DNA of 64,000 bases from Tenebrio molitor (Eukaryota > Arthropoda > Insecta > Coleoptera > Tenebrionidae), in assembly GCF_963966145.1 (NCBI RefSeq), contig NC_091055.1, forward strand, positions 9,672,001 to 9,736,000, read 5' to 3'. Position numbers and translations under genes: made by a program. The stretch's first letter is position 1, and each line of letters opens with the position of its first letter. The notes below the pieces were generated by a model, which searched no databases, had not been told where the DNA came from, and saw only the letters and a list, made by a program, of their open reading frames with translations. This document shows positions 27,501-39,700 of the stretch, piece by piece.

Positions 27501-29769
27501 TTATTTCACCACGATCAATGTGCCTTGCCCCCGTGTTCAACATGCCCTATATCTCCGGCGTCAGTTTGGCCGTATTGATTTTTCACACAATTTTTATTAT
27601 TATCATCAACCCCCACTCCGTATTGTTGAGCGAAATTTGCAAACTCACCCTCCTCTCCTCGATCTAAAAATAAGAATTACTCTCTCGTCCCGCAGAAATA
27701 AACCTGACATTCTCACATTTATACACTTTTTAGTGTATTAATACGTTGGTCAATTGCCCAATGTATTAATATCCATGCCAAGTGGTACGTGGTACCACTT
27801 TTTCAATGAATTAGTAAAAATTACTAAAATAATTCTAAATTAACTCCGAAAAAGCACCGACACGGTCTTATTTTAACTTTGCAACAACATATAAATCTCA
27901 GTGTCCTAAACAATATGGTGCGGAAAATGCCGGGAAACATCGAGGGACTCGGTGTGACCCCGGTTTTGTGCTACATTTTTATGTCGCTCTATTTAACTTC
28001 GTTCTCAATTTATTATAAAGCTACATTTTTCCCGAAATAATTTTACAGCTTTTTTAAACCCTCCGGCTAGGACAAATTCACCACGATTTAAACAGGAACG
28101 CTGTATTGTTGCATTTATGACCCAAAACACTTTTTATTCAAATAGTCACACTCCTTTTTGGTCTGCTTCCTTTAATCGCTCCCCTAAAATACGACCGCGA
28201 ACTTCTCTTTTTCAACTAAATTACTTCGAATAATTTTTTGTTTGCACATGAGCCAGAAAATGGGCAATAAAGATCGTTAAAATAATCACCTACACACGAA
28301 AGGAAATTTAATCTCTACTATTTCTGGTTAAAATATAAATGTTTCCTCTGTTCTTCTCCACCGTTTGTCCAACACACCAACAAATTTCTCATCACCATGC
28401 AGGCTTATCTGAATTTAAAACGAAAAACAACGTGGATGGTTTTTCTTGTACATATGTACATTTTGGAAAAATTTCAAGAAACGATCAGATTAGTTGTGCG
28501 AGGGGAGGGAGGAAAATTTAGTGGTGTGATGGTATTGATGTGCAAATTTCTTTTCATCTGGAGGGATTGGGTAAAAAGTGAGTCGGTGTAGACACGTGTG
28601 GACAGGGTTGTTGGTTGTGAGTGTTTTGTATGTGAGAAAGTGAGGAGTCTGCATAAAAGGCTTTTAAAATGAGTCTGAATTGTAAACCGAGAAGAATGGT
28701 AAAGGAATCGAAAGGTATTAGGTTAAAATATACATTTTTGCGTTAGAGCCGTGTAAATATGTAAATGAAGCGAATCAATATTCAGTCGAAGCTCAAGAGC
28801 AAGGAGGGTAAAAATCGTAATTATAAGGGAGCCGAGCGCATACAAGTCGGTGAAGTTCCCGATGCAGGCCATTTAATCCGCAATATATTAAACTCGAATG
28901 TTCACCAGCGACATAAACCCTCGCCAATTCCGCTTTAAAGTCTCGCAACCCCAACGTTGCAAGCCGAATTTTGACAGCTCAAAGAGTGCACCGACATTTG
29001 ATGAGACGTCGGAAAAACTAGAAAATTAGGATTACGCCCGGCCGACCCGGAAATGGTGTCTGGAGGGGACGGTAGGGGTGTAACGGCCCCCGAACGGCCA
29101 TATTTTAAGAAAAGCATGCAGTCGAGTTCGCGCCACATTAGCCACTTATCTGGCCATCGCCATCTGCTCATCTGGCGAAAGAATATAAGACAGCGGTGGC
29201 CGTCGCTATTGAACGGAAACTACGAGTAGCCGAAGGGCTGACTACCCTCCACTCGAAAACCTCGACACCATCCGACGTCACCGCACTAATCTAGGTTTAT
29301 AGTCTAATATGGCCCTGGCCAAGGGCGCTTACGCCCATTCCCTGTTCATCTGTCGCACGGAATTTGATTTGGGAATTGGTGAATGCTTTTAATTTTATTT
29401 TTATCTCGCCCTTTCGCGCGTACTATCGAGTTAGACTGGTTACCCTCCCAACTACTTTTAATCTGATTTTCCTTTAAAACACATCCGACAATTAGAAGCG
29501 CAAACAAAAGTACTCGCAGGACTTAAATCCGTTCCCAGATTTTCGCCTACGCCTCGACTAACCCTAATTCAATCGACGAACTACCAAAAAACACACTCAG
29601 CTGATTAGTTTCAACCAACCACTTCAATACCTACCCCCACATTTGTCATTTTACACGTTCAGACATCGCGCACCAGGTGACATGCCCCATACATTTTTTT
29701 ATATACAATTAATGCCCCTTTTTTCTCTCCAAACAATAATCATTACAACACTACTGAAATATGCACAGA
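15513..29769. other. Long noncoding stretch
   Basis: About 14 kb without a supportable gene. A solitary TATACAGGGCG word at 15940-15950 resembles the ends of the MITEs at 10459 and 47226, but no partner end was found. The longest frame (18684-19121) starts at GTG and has no ATG until near its end. Frames at 20636, 22302 and 23690 show no domain. A hairpin lies at about 27779-27800 (AAGTGGTA / TACCACTT). 27470-27670 and 28120-28400 are C-rich, and 28490-28870 is G-rich. Confidence 0.45.
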
Positions 29770-29803
29770 AAAAACATACATACATACGTACATACGTAAT
29801 CCT
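29770..29803 (-). repeat. Short tandem repeat, probable retrotransposon 3' tail
   Basis: On the + strand this is a run of ACATAC/ATACGTAC units just before 29803. Read on the minus strand it is a TACG/TATG repeat lying about 45 bases after the stop of the reverse transcriptase fragment that ends at 29839. A microsatellite tail instead of poly(A) is typical of RTE-type non-LTR retrotransposons, so I read it as the element's 3' end. Confidence 0.4.
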
Positions 29804-29838
29804 CCCTTATCTACTTTTTACGGTGTCGAAGAGCGGAG

Positions 29839-30143
29839 TTAGGATTTTCTCCACTCTTTTCCGTCTTGTGCTTTAACTTTAATTTCTCTCCAGTTCTTAT
29901 CTCTTTCTTCCAATAGTCCCCCAATGTCGTATTTCCACGTTCTTGTAGAGCGCCCTCTTTTCTTTTCTTGCCGCTTCCTGCCTTCCATATTGCTTTCATT
30001 TTTCTGTTATTGTCTATTCTTGTTATATGACCTAGCCAAGATAGTTATCTTCTCTCAATTTTTTCTTGTATTGGAATCACGTTTAATTATTTTCTGATGT
30101 CCGTGTTTCTTTCTAATACGGTCTCTTCTGAGACGACTGAGAA
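29839..30143 (-). pseudogene. Non-LTR retrotransposon ORF2 C-terminal fragment (3' part)
   Basis: On the minus strand, several registers encode the conserved end of a non-LTR reverse transcriptase polyprotein. In order: RRDRIR near the start, NTDIRK, IPIQEKIERR, WLGHITRIDNN (W codon at 30036-30038), then after a frameshift RGRSTRTW, then W-REIK and EWRKS before a TAA at 29839-29841. These match the family's LRW-GH--RM and RGRP--TW---I signatures. At least two internal stops and a frameshift make it dead. In an intact element this piece directly follows the sequence found on the + strand at 30144-30490. Confidence 0.75.
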
Positions 30144-30490
30144 GGACCTACTACACAACAAACTAAACGTCCAAAGAAAAACACAAGGAAACATGTACCG
30201 GTACAATAAAAAAATAAAACAATCAGAAAATTTTAAGTACCTTGAAGCAATACTGAACGCGCAAAATAGCTTGGAACCGGAAATATTCAACAGAATAAAT
30301 AGTGCCAACAAGCATGAAAAATGTTTTTGCAAAGAAGAAAGAAGTATTAGCAGACACAAAGATTAAAATATGTATACGTACCGGTTTTAATGTATGGTTT
30401 TGAAACATGAACAATGAACGAAACCCTAAAGAGCAAAATCCATACATCCGAAATGAAATATCTAAGAGCAGTCGCAGCTACGCAGAAAAT
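30144..30490 (+). pseudogene. Non-LTR retrotransposon ORF2 fragment, inverted 5' part
   Basis: The + strand frame carries ENFKYLEAILNAQ, EIFNRINSANK and, after frame changes, EVLADTKIKI, VLMYGFET and EMKYLRAVAA. These are the FKYLG--I, EI--RI--AN, K----YGSETW and E-K-LR motifs that lie just after the catalytic palm in RTE-like elements. The catalytic box itself is not present, so the copy is truncated at its 5' side. It abuts the opposite-strand piece at about 30143. The RTE assignment is from motif style and from the microsatellite tail; a Jockey- or CR1-type relative is possible. Confidence 0.75.
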
Positions 30491-30767
30491 ATAAAACCAA
30501 AATTGAAAAAATTCCAAAAATAATTTCACATTTTCAGGCATGAATACGAATACATCAAAAATTAATTTCAAAGTAAGTTTCCAAAATATTTTATTCAAGT
30601 ATTTAATCTGTGCACTGTTTGTTTCAAAGATTTTTATTATTTGGTATCCAGTTTGGATTTTTTTCTGACTTCCTTCAAATTTTCTAACTTCGATTTTTAA
30701 AATAAACATTTTTCGAACCGCTTTGGAAGACAATGTTTTTGAAAATAGTTATTTGTGTATCAAGGCC

Positions 30768-31383
30768 AAAAAGTGCATCTTTTTGCCAGACTCGGACAAA
30801 AGGCACTTTTTGGCCGAGGTGCACATTAAATTTTTTAGGCAACCGCACGAACTACAAAGCAAAAGATATCCTTGAAAAAATTACAAATTCATTATAAATA
30901 ATAATTAGTAATACATACATTTTAACTACAATGGTGCAACAAGAAGAAAATAACTAAATACATACAGTGAAAATGTCTTACTTGCTTTCTTTTCACAAAA
31001 AGTGAAGAAATATAAATGTCGACTTTATGGTCGACATTTTCAATGTTATACAGGTCTCCAGATTTTTTCGGAAGCAAGTCTTGTTCTGCAGCTCTTGTTT
31101 CGTCTGTAATGTCCGGCGGCGTATCAGTCATCGGTTCGTCAATTTCACTGTCGCTATCGACTCCGTCAACGTTCATTTTCTTACTTTTTCCACCAAATGA
31201 CCACTACCAGAAGTAAACGATACAACACTTGCAAATAAAACAATTTGGTTAGGTAAATTTAACTGTCAAATTTTCGGTTTCGTTGTTAACTTACTAAGTA
31301 GACCAACAGATGGCGCCACGGTCCATGCCTTGAAAAGTGCGTCCGAAAAAGTGCATCCGAAAAAATGCGTCCGAAAAAGAGTT
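30768..31383. mobile_element. Possible small element bounded by AAAAAGTGC repeats
   Basis: AAAAAGTGCATC at 30768-30779 recurs on the right as three tandem units of 14-15 bases at about 31331-31375 (GAAAAGTGCGTCC, GAAAAAGTGCATCC, GAAAAAATGCGTCC). On the left, GGCCAAAAAGTGC and GCACTTTTTGGCC form an inverted pair within 30765-30815. The region between holds the minus-strand exon-like frame 30982-31176. The repeats may be the terminal or subterminal repeats of a transposon that carries that gene. The element class is unknown. Confidence 0.35.
30982..31176 (-). CDS. Candidate first coding exon, acidic protein, possible transposon gene
   Basis: ATG at 31174-31176 opens a 65-codon minus-strand frame ending in phase 0 at a good donor (CAA then GTAAGA, GT at 30980-30981). 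The first 30 residues are rich in D and E (SDSEIDEP). They are followed by EQDLLPKKSGDLYNI and a basic end, VKRKQ. Codon use looks less random than that of neighbouring frames. The LLPKKS--LY segment resembles the start of Crypton-like tyrosine recombinase proteins and their domesticated relatives, but this is a weak recollection. No downstream exon was identified on the minus strand below 30980. It could be a chance frame or a relic. Confidence 0.35.
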
Positions 31384-31385
31384 AC

Positions 31386-34300
31386 TTCTTGTCCGCATGG
31401 GAGTACGTAAAATCACCCTTTTCATTAAGGATGCCTAAAAATTAATGTTTATACCACTTGGTAAAACGGTGGGGGCATTTAAACCGAGATTAGCAAACAT
31501 GGATTTGTCAGTGCGGTTAAGTTGTTAATTTTAGTAACTCACTCGAAACCTTAAAGTATTTTGTAAACCGAGAATACCAATAATGTGTAAATAATTGTTT
31601 CGGCATAATCCGCAAAGCGGAATGCTAAATCAGAAAGTGTCCCCAAAGTAAACTTGTGCATCTGAAGAGAGAAAGCAGAAGGATGGAAAGTCAATAATCT
31701 CTCCTTCTATGCGTATATCTCTTAGTTGTTATTATATTTGGGAGTTTCTCGATGCGTTTGTCGTCAGTGAAAATGCGTTAATTTCTCTCGAAGAAATTTT
31801 GTAAACGATGTTGTTTTCTGAACCGATTTGTGTGTTCGACTGTCATGTTTTTGCGTCTGCGAATTTATGGTAAATCGGACCAGAAAACTATTCATGACAG
31901 AAACACAAAAGTCAAACTGATGTTTATCTGTGTCAGCTAGGAAGTGATGCTGGAAGGTGCAGAATACGAAGCGATTTTCGAGAGTCGACAAATAGACGAG
32001 TCTGTCTATAGATATCATTACATATTGTGTTGCCTTATTTTGCTTTCTGCATTCGTTGACCTTTGCAAAAAAATCTCCTTTTTCTATTGTGAGCTGTGAA
32101 CTAAAGCGGGCGTGTTTTTCAGGTAAACCCAGCATCATTAGCGGCACGGCTTGAGGAAGGCTCCATGTTAATTGTTATGTAAATTAATAGGAAGTAAATT
32201 AAAAGGTATCGTATAAAATATTTGAAATTTATAAGTACGAATTGTTTCCACGTACAGATGTGTATCATCGGTGTAGATTTATCGTGGCCGATTTTTTTCA
32301 AAGTAATGATATTTAATTATCGTGGCCATCCGGATTGATTAATGGAGTCGTACACTCGGCAAAAAGCACGATATAATTATGAAAGCACGGAGCGGAACTA
32401 AAGTACGCCACAGGATTGTTTATCCGAGTGTGGTTCTTAATGCATTTTTTCGCAAATATGCGTCGTCTTGCCGTTGTTATTTTTCGGCGTTTTGGTGTAA
32501 TTAGGGTGTCATTAATTTCGGCGATGGCAGCAAGCTTCTATTTATTACGCCGACCACATGTAATAATGTGTAGCGTGTGTGATGCATGTGGTGCAAGAGG
32601 CGCAATAAAGATTATCGAAAAATTCCAACATCGGGGAGGGTCCCAGCGTGGGAAAAATTTTCGAAACGAGATTTGCCTTTTCTTGTGTTTCCCCCGGTCG
32701 GATGGGACGTGTGCGGAAGTCGGTATCTGCACGACGACTCCGAAGTTGGAGCAATCGTCGCGTTCGGAAGTTGCGGTTGAAAAAGTGTCGCCGATAAAAT
32801 TGTGTATCGAAGAGCGTTAATCAATATGGAAATAGATAGCTCGTGTAATAATGCCTTTACATGACTAATCCCTATTGTAGGCCAGTTAAAGCGGGATCTG
32901 AAATGGCCTTTGTTAAGCCCGAGGGAAGTCGGTCTGTAATGGATCCAACCGCATATTCTGCAATTTGAATTATAATTGTGTGCAAATGCGAACTTTGGAT
33001 GTTTATACGAAATTGCGAATAATACCACAAAACAAAAACAATATTTACGCATAATTAAGCTCCTCTAACCCAAGTTAAACACTACACACAATCGAATTGC
33101 CAACTTATTTCGTCGCTAATCCAATTTTTAAACGCTCAAATTCACTTTGCCGACTCGTATTAAAATTTTATGAATTCTTCACTCCGACGCTTCCGAGCTT
33201 TCGACTCGCCACGCTTGTTTCCGGGAGTACAAGGTTCCACAGGCCGGTCCCCCAGGTACCTATTCTTTAATTGTGGGCCAATAACTTGCACACCGTCCTC
33301 ACGGTTCCATTTTTATTGGGGTTGTATTTCTTCGCGTACGCACCCGTCCGGTGGACTCCCGCCTTAAGCTCGAAAGCTCCTTCTCTAAATCGTTCGGCTG
33401 TGATTGAATTATCGACGTGCTTAGATTTTAACCCTGGTGGAATTTTTTGGCTTATCGATTTCGCGTTGAATGACCCTCTTTAGCCTTTCTTTGTGTTCAA
33501 GTACCGAAAATATTATTTTATCAATACTTAAATTAATGTTCTGTCTGGCGGTCGAGCGATCGTGAAAATACATGTGTCGGGGAACGACTCGCCTTGCCCA
33601 GCCTGGAGGATTCTTATTAAGTCTTCGCACATACATAAATAGTGTGCAGGTGCAGGTGTTTCCTAACAGGTACGTCGGACGTCGAAGGGTTCTGTTTGTG
33701 CGTGGGGGGTGGGTTTGCGGTGTCGGAGGGCGTTATTTTGCGCGTAGCTCGTGCCAGGCTATTTAGTGCCGAAAACTTGTTAACAAGGTTATTACAAGTT
33801 TTCTCTTTGGAAGTCGATTTAGTGATTTATAAGAAAGTGGATACATATAATGAAAACCTTTTCTTTCATAAGGTAATGTAATTGAAAAAGTCCAAAGCTT
33901 GACAGTATAAAATATAAAGGTATTAAAGCAACCGGTTAGTTAAAAGAGGCCTTAATGAATTTGCCTCGTATAAAGCTCGCCATAAAACACATCCTTTTAA
34001 TAAGTTATACGTGCAAAACCAACCCTGCGAATCTTAGTCTGTTGTATTAATATTAGCTCGCTTGCAAATTACAAATACGTGTTGTGAATTTCCCTCTTCA
34101 TTTTTGTCTCTTCGCATAATTACAAGCAAATTTTCTTGAGTTGGGGATCTGCAATATTTGCTTTTTCAGAATTCGCATTGCTCACTTCCGATTGTAAAAA
34201 TGCCGTAAAACCCTCCACAACATCTGGAGTATTACAATGTTATCTTTATAGTAAGCTGTTAAGGATTAACCAACAAATTCGTGGAAACGATTCAAAAAGC

Positions 34301-36618
34301 TCGCCTCGAAGGGCTCCTCGCCCGTTCAGCTAAATAACGAATTACAATATGAAAAGAACGAACGAGACTGACTGTTCGTTGCATTTCGTAAAAAATGCAC
34401 GAAACGTTGCACGACTATTTGTTTCCATCGATCTTTTCGAAATTATTCAGTCTAGATTGATTGAACTAAACTAGAGCGGCAATACAGAACCAGTAGATGT
34501 ACGAGACAGTCGTTTAACAACAATTTTCATTTAATTCTTAAGCACTAATTCCGTCGCACTTTGGATTTAATGCAATTTTAGTTGACTATCCGCATTGTGG
34601 AACATTAACCGCTTAATGATAAGAACTTTGCAAGTGGTACTCGGTGATCATTAATTAGAATTAAGTCGGAACAAGTTTATACACCCTTTTCGATATACTG
34701 TCAGACATTTATTAAAAGAACCATTCGCGTTGTAATCGGAATTCCAATAAACCCAAAATGTCCTCAAATCACTCGATAGATAATATATTTCAATTAGCTA
34801 GTTGTTTGAGAAATTCCGCTTTCGGTTTTGACCGATCGCAAATGAATTCTGCTCTTGACGTTGTATTTTCTGCGACCACACTAAATAAATGTGCAAATGT
34901 ATTTTCCGTGTTGTTTCGAATCAGCCTTGACTAATTATTAGCTCATTAGTAGTGTGCGAGTTGGTGGATGATTTTTTTCAACTCCTGTTTGCTCACTGTG
35001 CGTGTTTAATGTGTCCGACCACTTGGAGGAATTTATTATTGACAGGAGTAAATAAAATCGCGGATGTTTCCGTAAGATATAAATTATGGTCGGTTTGGAG
35101 GGCGAGAACTTACCCTAAATTCTGTACATATGTCGTCCCCTAAATGACAGAAGTGTCCATAAAGAGCACGTTTCCCCGAATCCAATATCAATATGCAGTA
35201 TCCGAAAATCGGCATTAATGGTTCTTCGTAAATGACGTGGTCATGATAATGCCGTACTCCCTGTAGACTTACATTTAAACCTCTCCCGTTCCGAAGCCAT
35301 TACCTTCACCGGAACCATCGGCAAAATAGAAACGGAAATAACACTGGAAATTAAATGGACACACTTAGGGAAGAGGTATTTGCTCACGAACGGTACAAAA
35401 ATAATTGTAATTGTAATTATTGGCATGGGAATATAGAATAATTCGGGAATAAATCCGGCACGTCACAATGAAACAAATTCCGTAACTCTTCCGGGATTTT
35501 AGGCATTTTCCAGAAAGTAAACAGCCTAATGGTATGTTCAAATTCTCTCCAGCTTTCATCTCTTCAATCATTTTTTCATGAACTACTTCATCTCTGCGTT
35601 TCATAAGCTCATATATCGAGTGCGCGATTGTCACACTATACTGAACACGTTTAAAATTCATTATGTGACATTAATCTTTTAAGAGTGATTCTGTCACATT
35701 TTCAAACCTGTCGCCGCCCCCAGACCACTCTTATTCCGAATTCAGACAAAAACTTGGCGGAAAGTTACGCCTGAAAAATCGACTCATTACATCTAATATA
35801 AGGTCCACATTGTACACCGCGATATTAAACTAACCAATCATAAATCAGTTCGAGCAGCAGATCGCGATGAAAATATTCCTTTTTTCGAGTAGAATTCGAA
35901 TGACTTCGTGTTTTCTGTAACTTCGATTACTCTCGAGGAACTGTATTTAAATTTGTCGAGTACCAATACTTTCACGTTAGCACAAAGCCAATAAGAACGA
36001 ATTTTGAAAGCGAAATAAATAATTTATGAAATAAGTATGATTGTTGATGAATAATTTATAATATTTGTGGATACAGTCGGATTTATAGATTGGTCGACCG
36101 GTGACGCACTCTAACGAAGAATAAAGTCGTGAATCATTTTTCGAATAATCCATAAATACCGGTCGTGTTATAACTATCATTCCGGATAAACTTGTCTCAA
36201 AATTAGAACAAAATCCGTGATTCCATCCCCACGTCTAGTGTGTTATTAAAATTCGAATGAAAATTGTCACCCTCGACGAACCGCACCCTCTTTCACTCCT
36301 TCCACTCTGAGGGTGTAATGATTTTGAGACGGAGGTCAGCATAAATATAGTTGGCCCGACTTAATCCGCGGGATCTATCCTGCGGTAAATGGCCAGTGTC
36401 CTTCATTCCTTTGCACCAATAACTCATCAAAATTGCCACTTTTCGGCCGACGCCACTGGTAATTTTTCTAAATGGTTAAGCTTCTTGACACAAACCGATA
36501 GTGCGCTCTCTACCGGCATCATTCGAAACTTACGACCTGGAGTATTATTTCTGCAAAAACTCCACACAACACTCTGTCACCGTATTTGTATCCACGCTCA
36601 CCAAAGCTTCTTCGCGTC
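31386..36618. other. Noncoding DNA
   Basis: No gene was supported. The GC-richer patch at 32440-32820 leaves open frames in several registers on both strands (longest 134 and 146 codons), without domains. That all registers are open argues for composition rather than coding. A G-rich block lies at 33680-33740. Confidence 0.45.
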
Positions 36619-36765
36619 CGTGTGGGTCACTTTTGACCCACGCGTAAAGTCCGCGTTTTGGTGTCACGTGTCACGCAAAAAGTGCAGGAATACTCGTATG
36701 TCCGATCTGAAGCTCAGTTATGGTTTTCTTCGGGTGTTGGTAGGGGTGGGGTCGATCTTGACCCC
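36619..36765. repeat. Two related short palindromes
   Basis: A hairpin at 36619-36644 has an 11-bp stem with one mismatch around a 4-base loop (CGTGTGGGTCA / TGACCCACGCG). A second at 36748-36765 has a 6-bp stem (GGGGTC / GACCCC) around GATCTT. Both follow the pattern GGGTC-TTGACCC and lie about 120 bases apart. They could be decayed ends of one inverted-repeat element or protein-binding sites. Confidence 0.4.
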
Positions 36766-39700
36766 GCACTTTTTGAGAATAAATTAGGATCGTTACAAAT
36801 TAATGTGTGACACGAAAATCTGTTTTTGTTGTGGAAAAATCTTAGGTTTTGGTGGGTTTGTTACTAGGCGGTGCGGCTGGCGTTGTGTAGCTCCTAAATT
36901 ATGAATTATGTACCTGAGCCCACAAACGTCATTAATAATTACGAACAGTCGTCTTATCCGATTAATTAACCAGCAATATAAATCCGTCGTAATTCGGATC
37001 GTTCGTGTTCCTTAATCCGCAATTCGAATGTGTCGGGGCGTCGTATTTTTAGCAGTTTCGTTTATTGTCCGAGAGGCGTTAACCCCGATCTGCTTTGAAG
37101 TTTCGAAAGTTGAAATTTTTTCTCACCTAACCGAAATGTTCAAAGTTTTTAATCGGCGAGCATTAAGTTTTATTAGCCAAACATCATAATACTGTCTTGT
37201 TACAAAATGTTTACAGACATAAAAGCAAATATTTAAAATTCACTGTTATTTCACGCAAATGCGAAATATTTCGTTATTCACAGCGTTCGCTAATTGTCCC
37301 AAGTGTTAATCGTTTTTAGGCTATTATTAATTCAAGCAAGCGGCAACCGCATCATTTCAAGAATAACAAATCCAATTACATCACCGACAGAATTTTGCCA
37401 AACCGTTTATGTCAACCCATTCAACTGTAGTTCGCTTATGCTCGAAATGGAGTCACAAACGTTGTGACGACTGACGCACTCTTCACTACCCTTATCCTAT
37501 TAATTCTGGTTTGTGCTGCTACTCTTTCCAACAGGAGTAGGATATCTGAATTTAACAAACAAGAGAAATAAATATATACCTAGTAGTGACTTGGAGGAAA
37601 CGTCCAAGTGTCCATCTGTTGAATGAAGGTTTTGTACCGAAATAGATCGAAGCTGGCGTATTCAATGGAGCCGTCGTCGCCATCGGTCAGAATTTGGAGT
37701 TTAGAAGATGGTTTGCAAAACTAGTCAGATCCAGACAATACAAATGTGACGAGTTGTTAAACTAAGATTCGTTTGGCAGTATCTGTTTATATTGACCAGG
37801 TTGTTGGCAAAAAGAGGTGCGAAATGTGTAACCCTTCGGCGGAAGGTGGGAGCGAAACAGGACAATAAAGGATAAAAAGGTGATTTATGGTTATTTCCTT
37901 GGTAATTAATTAAGGAGTCGTGTGGTGGATGTGCCATAAATTCGGTCATTTTTCGGTGTATAATCGTCGATGAGCGGGCAAGTTATCGATCAGGAGATAA
38001 TTGTTGTAATTAAGAGTGTTTTTTAATGGAGGCGCGGAATAATCGCGAGTCCTGTCCCGGAATGGATTCGTCTACGAGGAGCAATTAAGCACCGGAGCGA
38101 ACGAGTTGAAAAACGTTCGCGAAAAGAGTTGAGTGTCTATTATGGCGCTATCTGGAGTCGCAGGCAGGAGTAGTGTGTACGAGCAGGGAAGAAAAATCTA
38201 AAATTACCCCAATTCGAGTGACTAACAAATATAACAATCGGCTCATTCCGGGCCTGAAGCTTATCAATGCGAAACAGCGGCAAGGAGGGAACCTTTATTA
38301 TTCGCATAACAATGCACGGCGCGCCATACTGTGTCTAGGGCGACGATTTATGTAAAAACTACAGGAGAATGGATATCAACCCCTATTTATCTTTCGAATT
38401 ATAACTGCATATCATGTGGTGTTAGTCATACACGTGCGGGGACTGTAAGATTATCAAGAACATAATGTGTTTATTCGCCGCTTGTCATCCAACGACATGC
38501 AACATATGGCTTCCCGTACACGTCGTTAACCAATTCCTCTTTTCTCGCAAAAATTCAAACATCACACCGACACAAAACCAACACCGCCCCCCTAATCGCC
38601 GAAGAGACAATTTACGTCGCCGCCATTTTCGAGACGAATCTGCACCGTCCCGGTCATAATTAGAAGCCTCGGTGGAAACAATCTCGGGAAACGAACAGGA
38701 TATTTAAATAACACGTTTATCGAGTAACTCGGACGAATTCATTTTTTTAAACGTATCCTTTGAACGAGTTCCATCCATATAGAGCATTACGAGATTCATT
38801 ACGTCTCGTGCAGCAAACGACTAATTACACTTTTCTTGGTGGAGAAACGAACCGGATAAGCACTTTCGGATTCTCACCTTTTTTGATCGCTACAACAGAT
38901 GAACAAGTTTTTTAATTGAATCGCGAAATTAATTTGTTCTTCACGAAATAACAATCGCCCTTAATGCACAACCTAATTCAATAAGCACGCGCAATTTTTA
39001 TCTTCCTCTCTCGTATTTTAACAAATTTGACTTACAGAGATGTTAAAATTGTACACGCACAATCGATCGAAGAATCGAAAAATTAACACGATTCAACTTT
39101 ATGCAAAGTTGGAACGAGACGAAATTGTACACCTGTCATGGTAAAATAAAATCCAAATTTGATCGTTGTCTGGAGCGTAGATAGTGCGACTATAGTATGG
39201 CAGTGTCTCCGTATTCTTGTTCTTAATAAGTTTGGTCGATTTTTTGTGTCGTAAGTTAAATAGAAGTTTTAATACGACTTTTAAAGTTGGACCTTTATGA
39301 AAGAAGCAGATTTACTTGTAGGATGGTGGAATACTTGCTTTTAAAGAAATAAAATGATGTTAAAATGTAAAAGTTGTTAATAACGTTGAAATGAAGGAAG
39401 TTTTTTTATTTTGTACAAGTTGGTATAACTAACTTGCCAGACCAAACAGGTCTGCAGCTCACCCCACGAGTTGGACGAAGGATCGCTTTACATAGTGATT
39501 TTTTCCGGAGTAATTGTCGGTTTTTAATTTTGTTTCCTAGTTTCATCAGACTTGCAACTGCTCACCGACAGGAAGTTAGTTGGTGGGTGATAAAATCAAG
39601 CTCGGGTACAACAAGGGTGGCGAGCCGTGGGGCGCCGAACAGATCTCCGATTTATACTTACCTCTGACATATTTATGGCAATCCTGAATTATCGTCGAAA

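Larger units (their letters stand above)
29770..30490 (-). mobile_element. Truncated non-LTR retrotransposon with 5' inversion
   Basis: Combines the 3' tail, the minus-strand ORF2 end and the + strand piece from immediately upstream of it. Read along the minus strand, the order is inverted 5' segment, then 3' segment, then tail. This is the arrangement produced by twin priming during target-primed reverse transcription. Stops and frameshifts show that it is an old insertion. Target-site duplications could not be assigned by eye. Confidence 0.6.

Noticed and set aside
30087..30359. Minus-strand frame with a hydrophobic N-terminus
   Set aside because: It is mostly the shadow of the + strand reverse transcriptase relic; its last residues are part of the opposite-strand fragment.
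32416..33052. Cluster of long overlapping frames on both strands
   Set aside because: The patch is GC-richer, so stops are rare in every register. There is no domain, signal peptide or splice pattern.
36389..36787. Open frame of 132 codons on the + strand
   Set aside because: No family resemblance, and it runs through two palindromes that look like repeat DNA rather than coding sequence.
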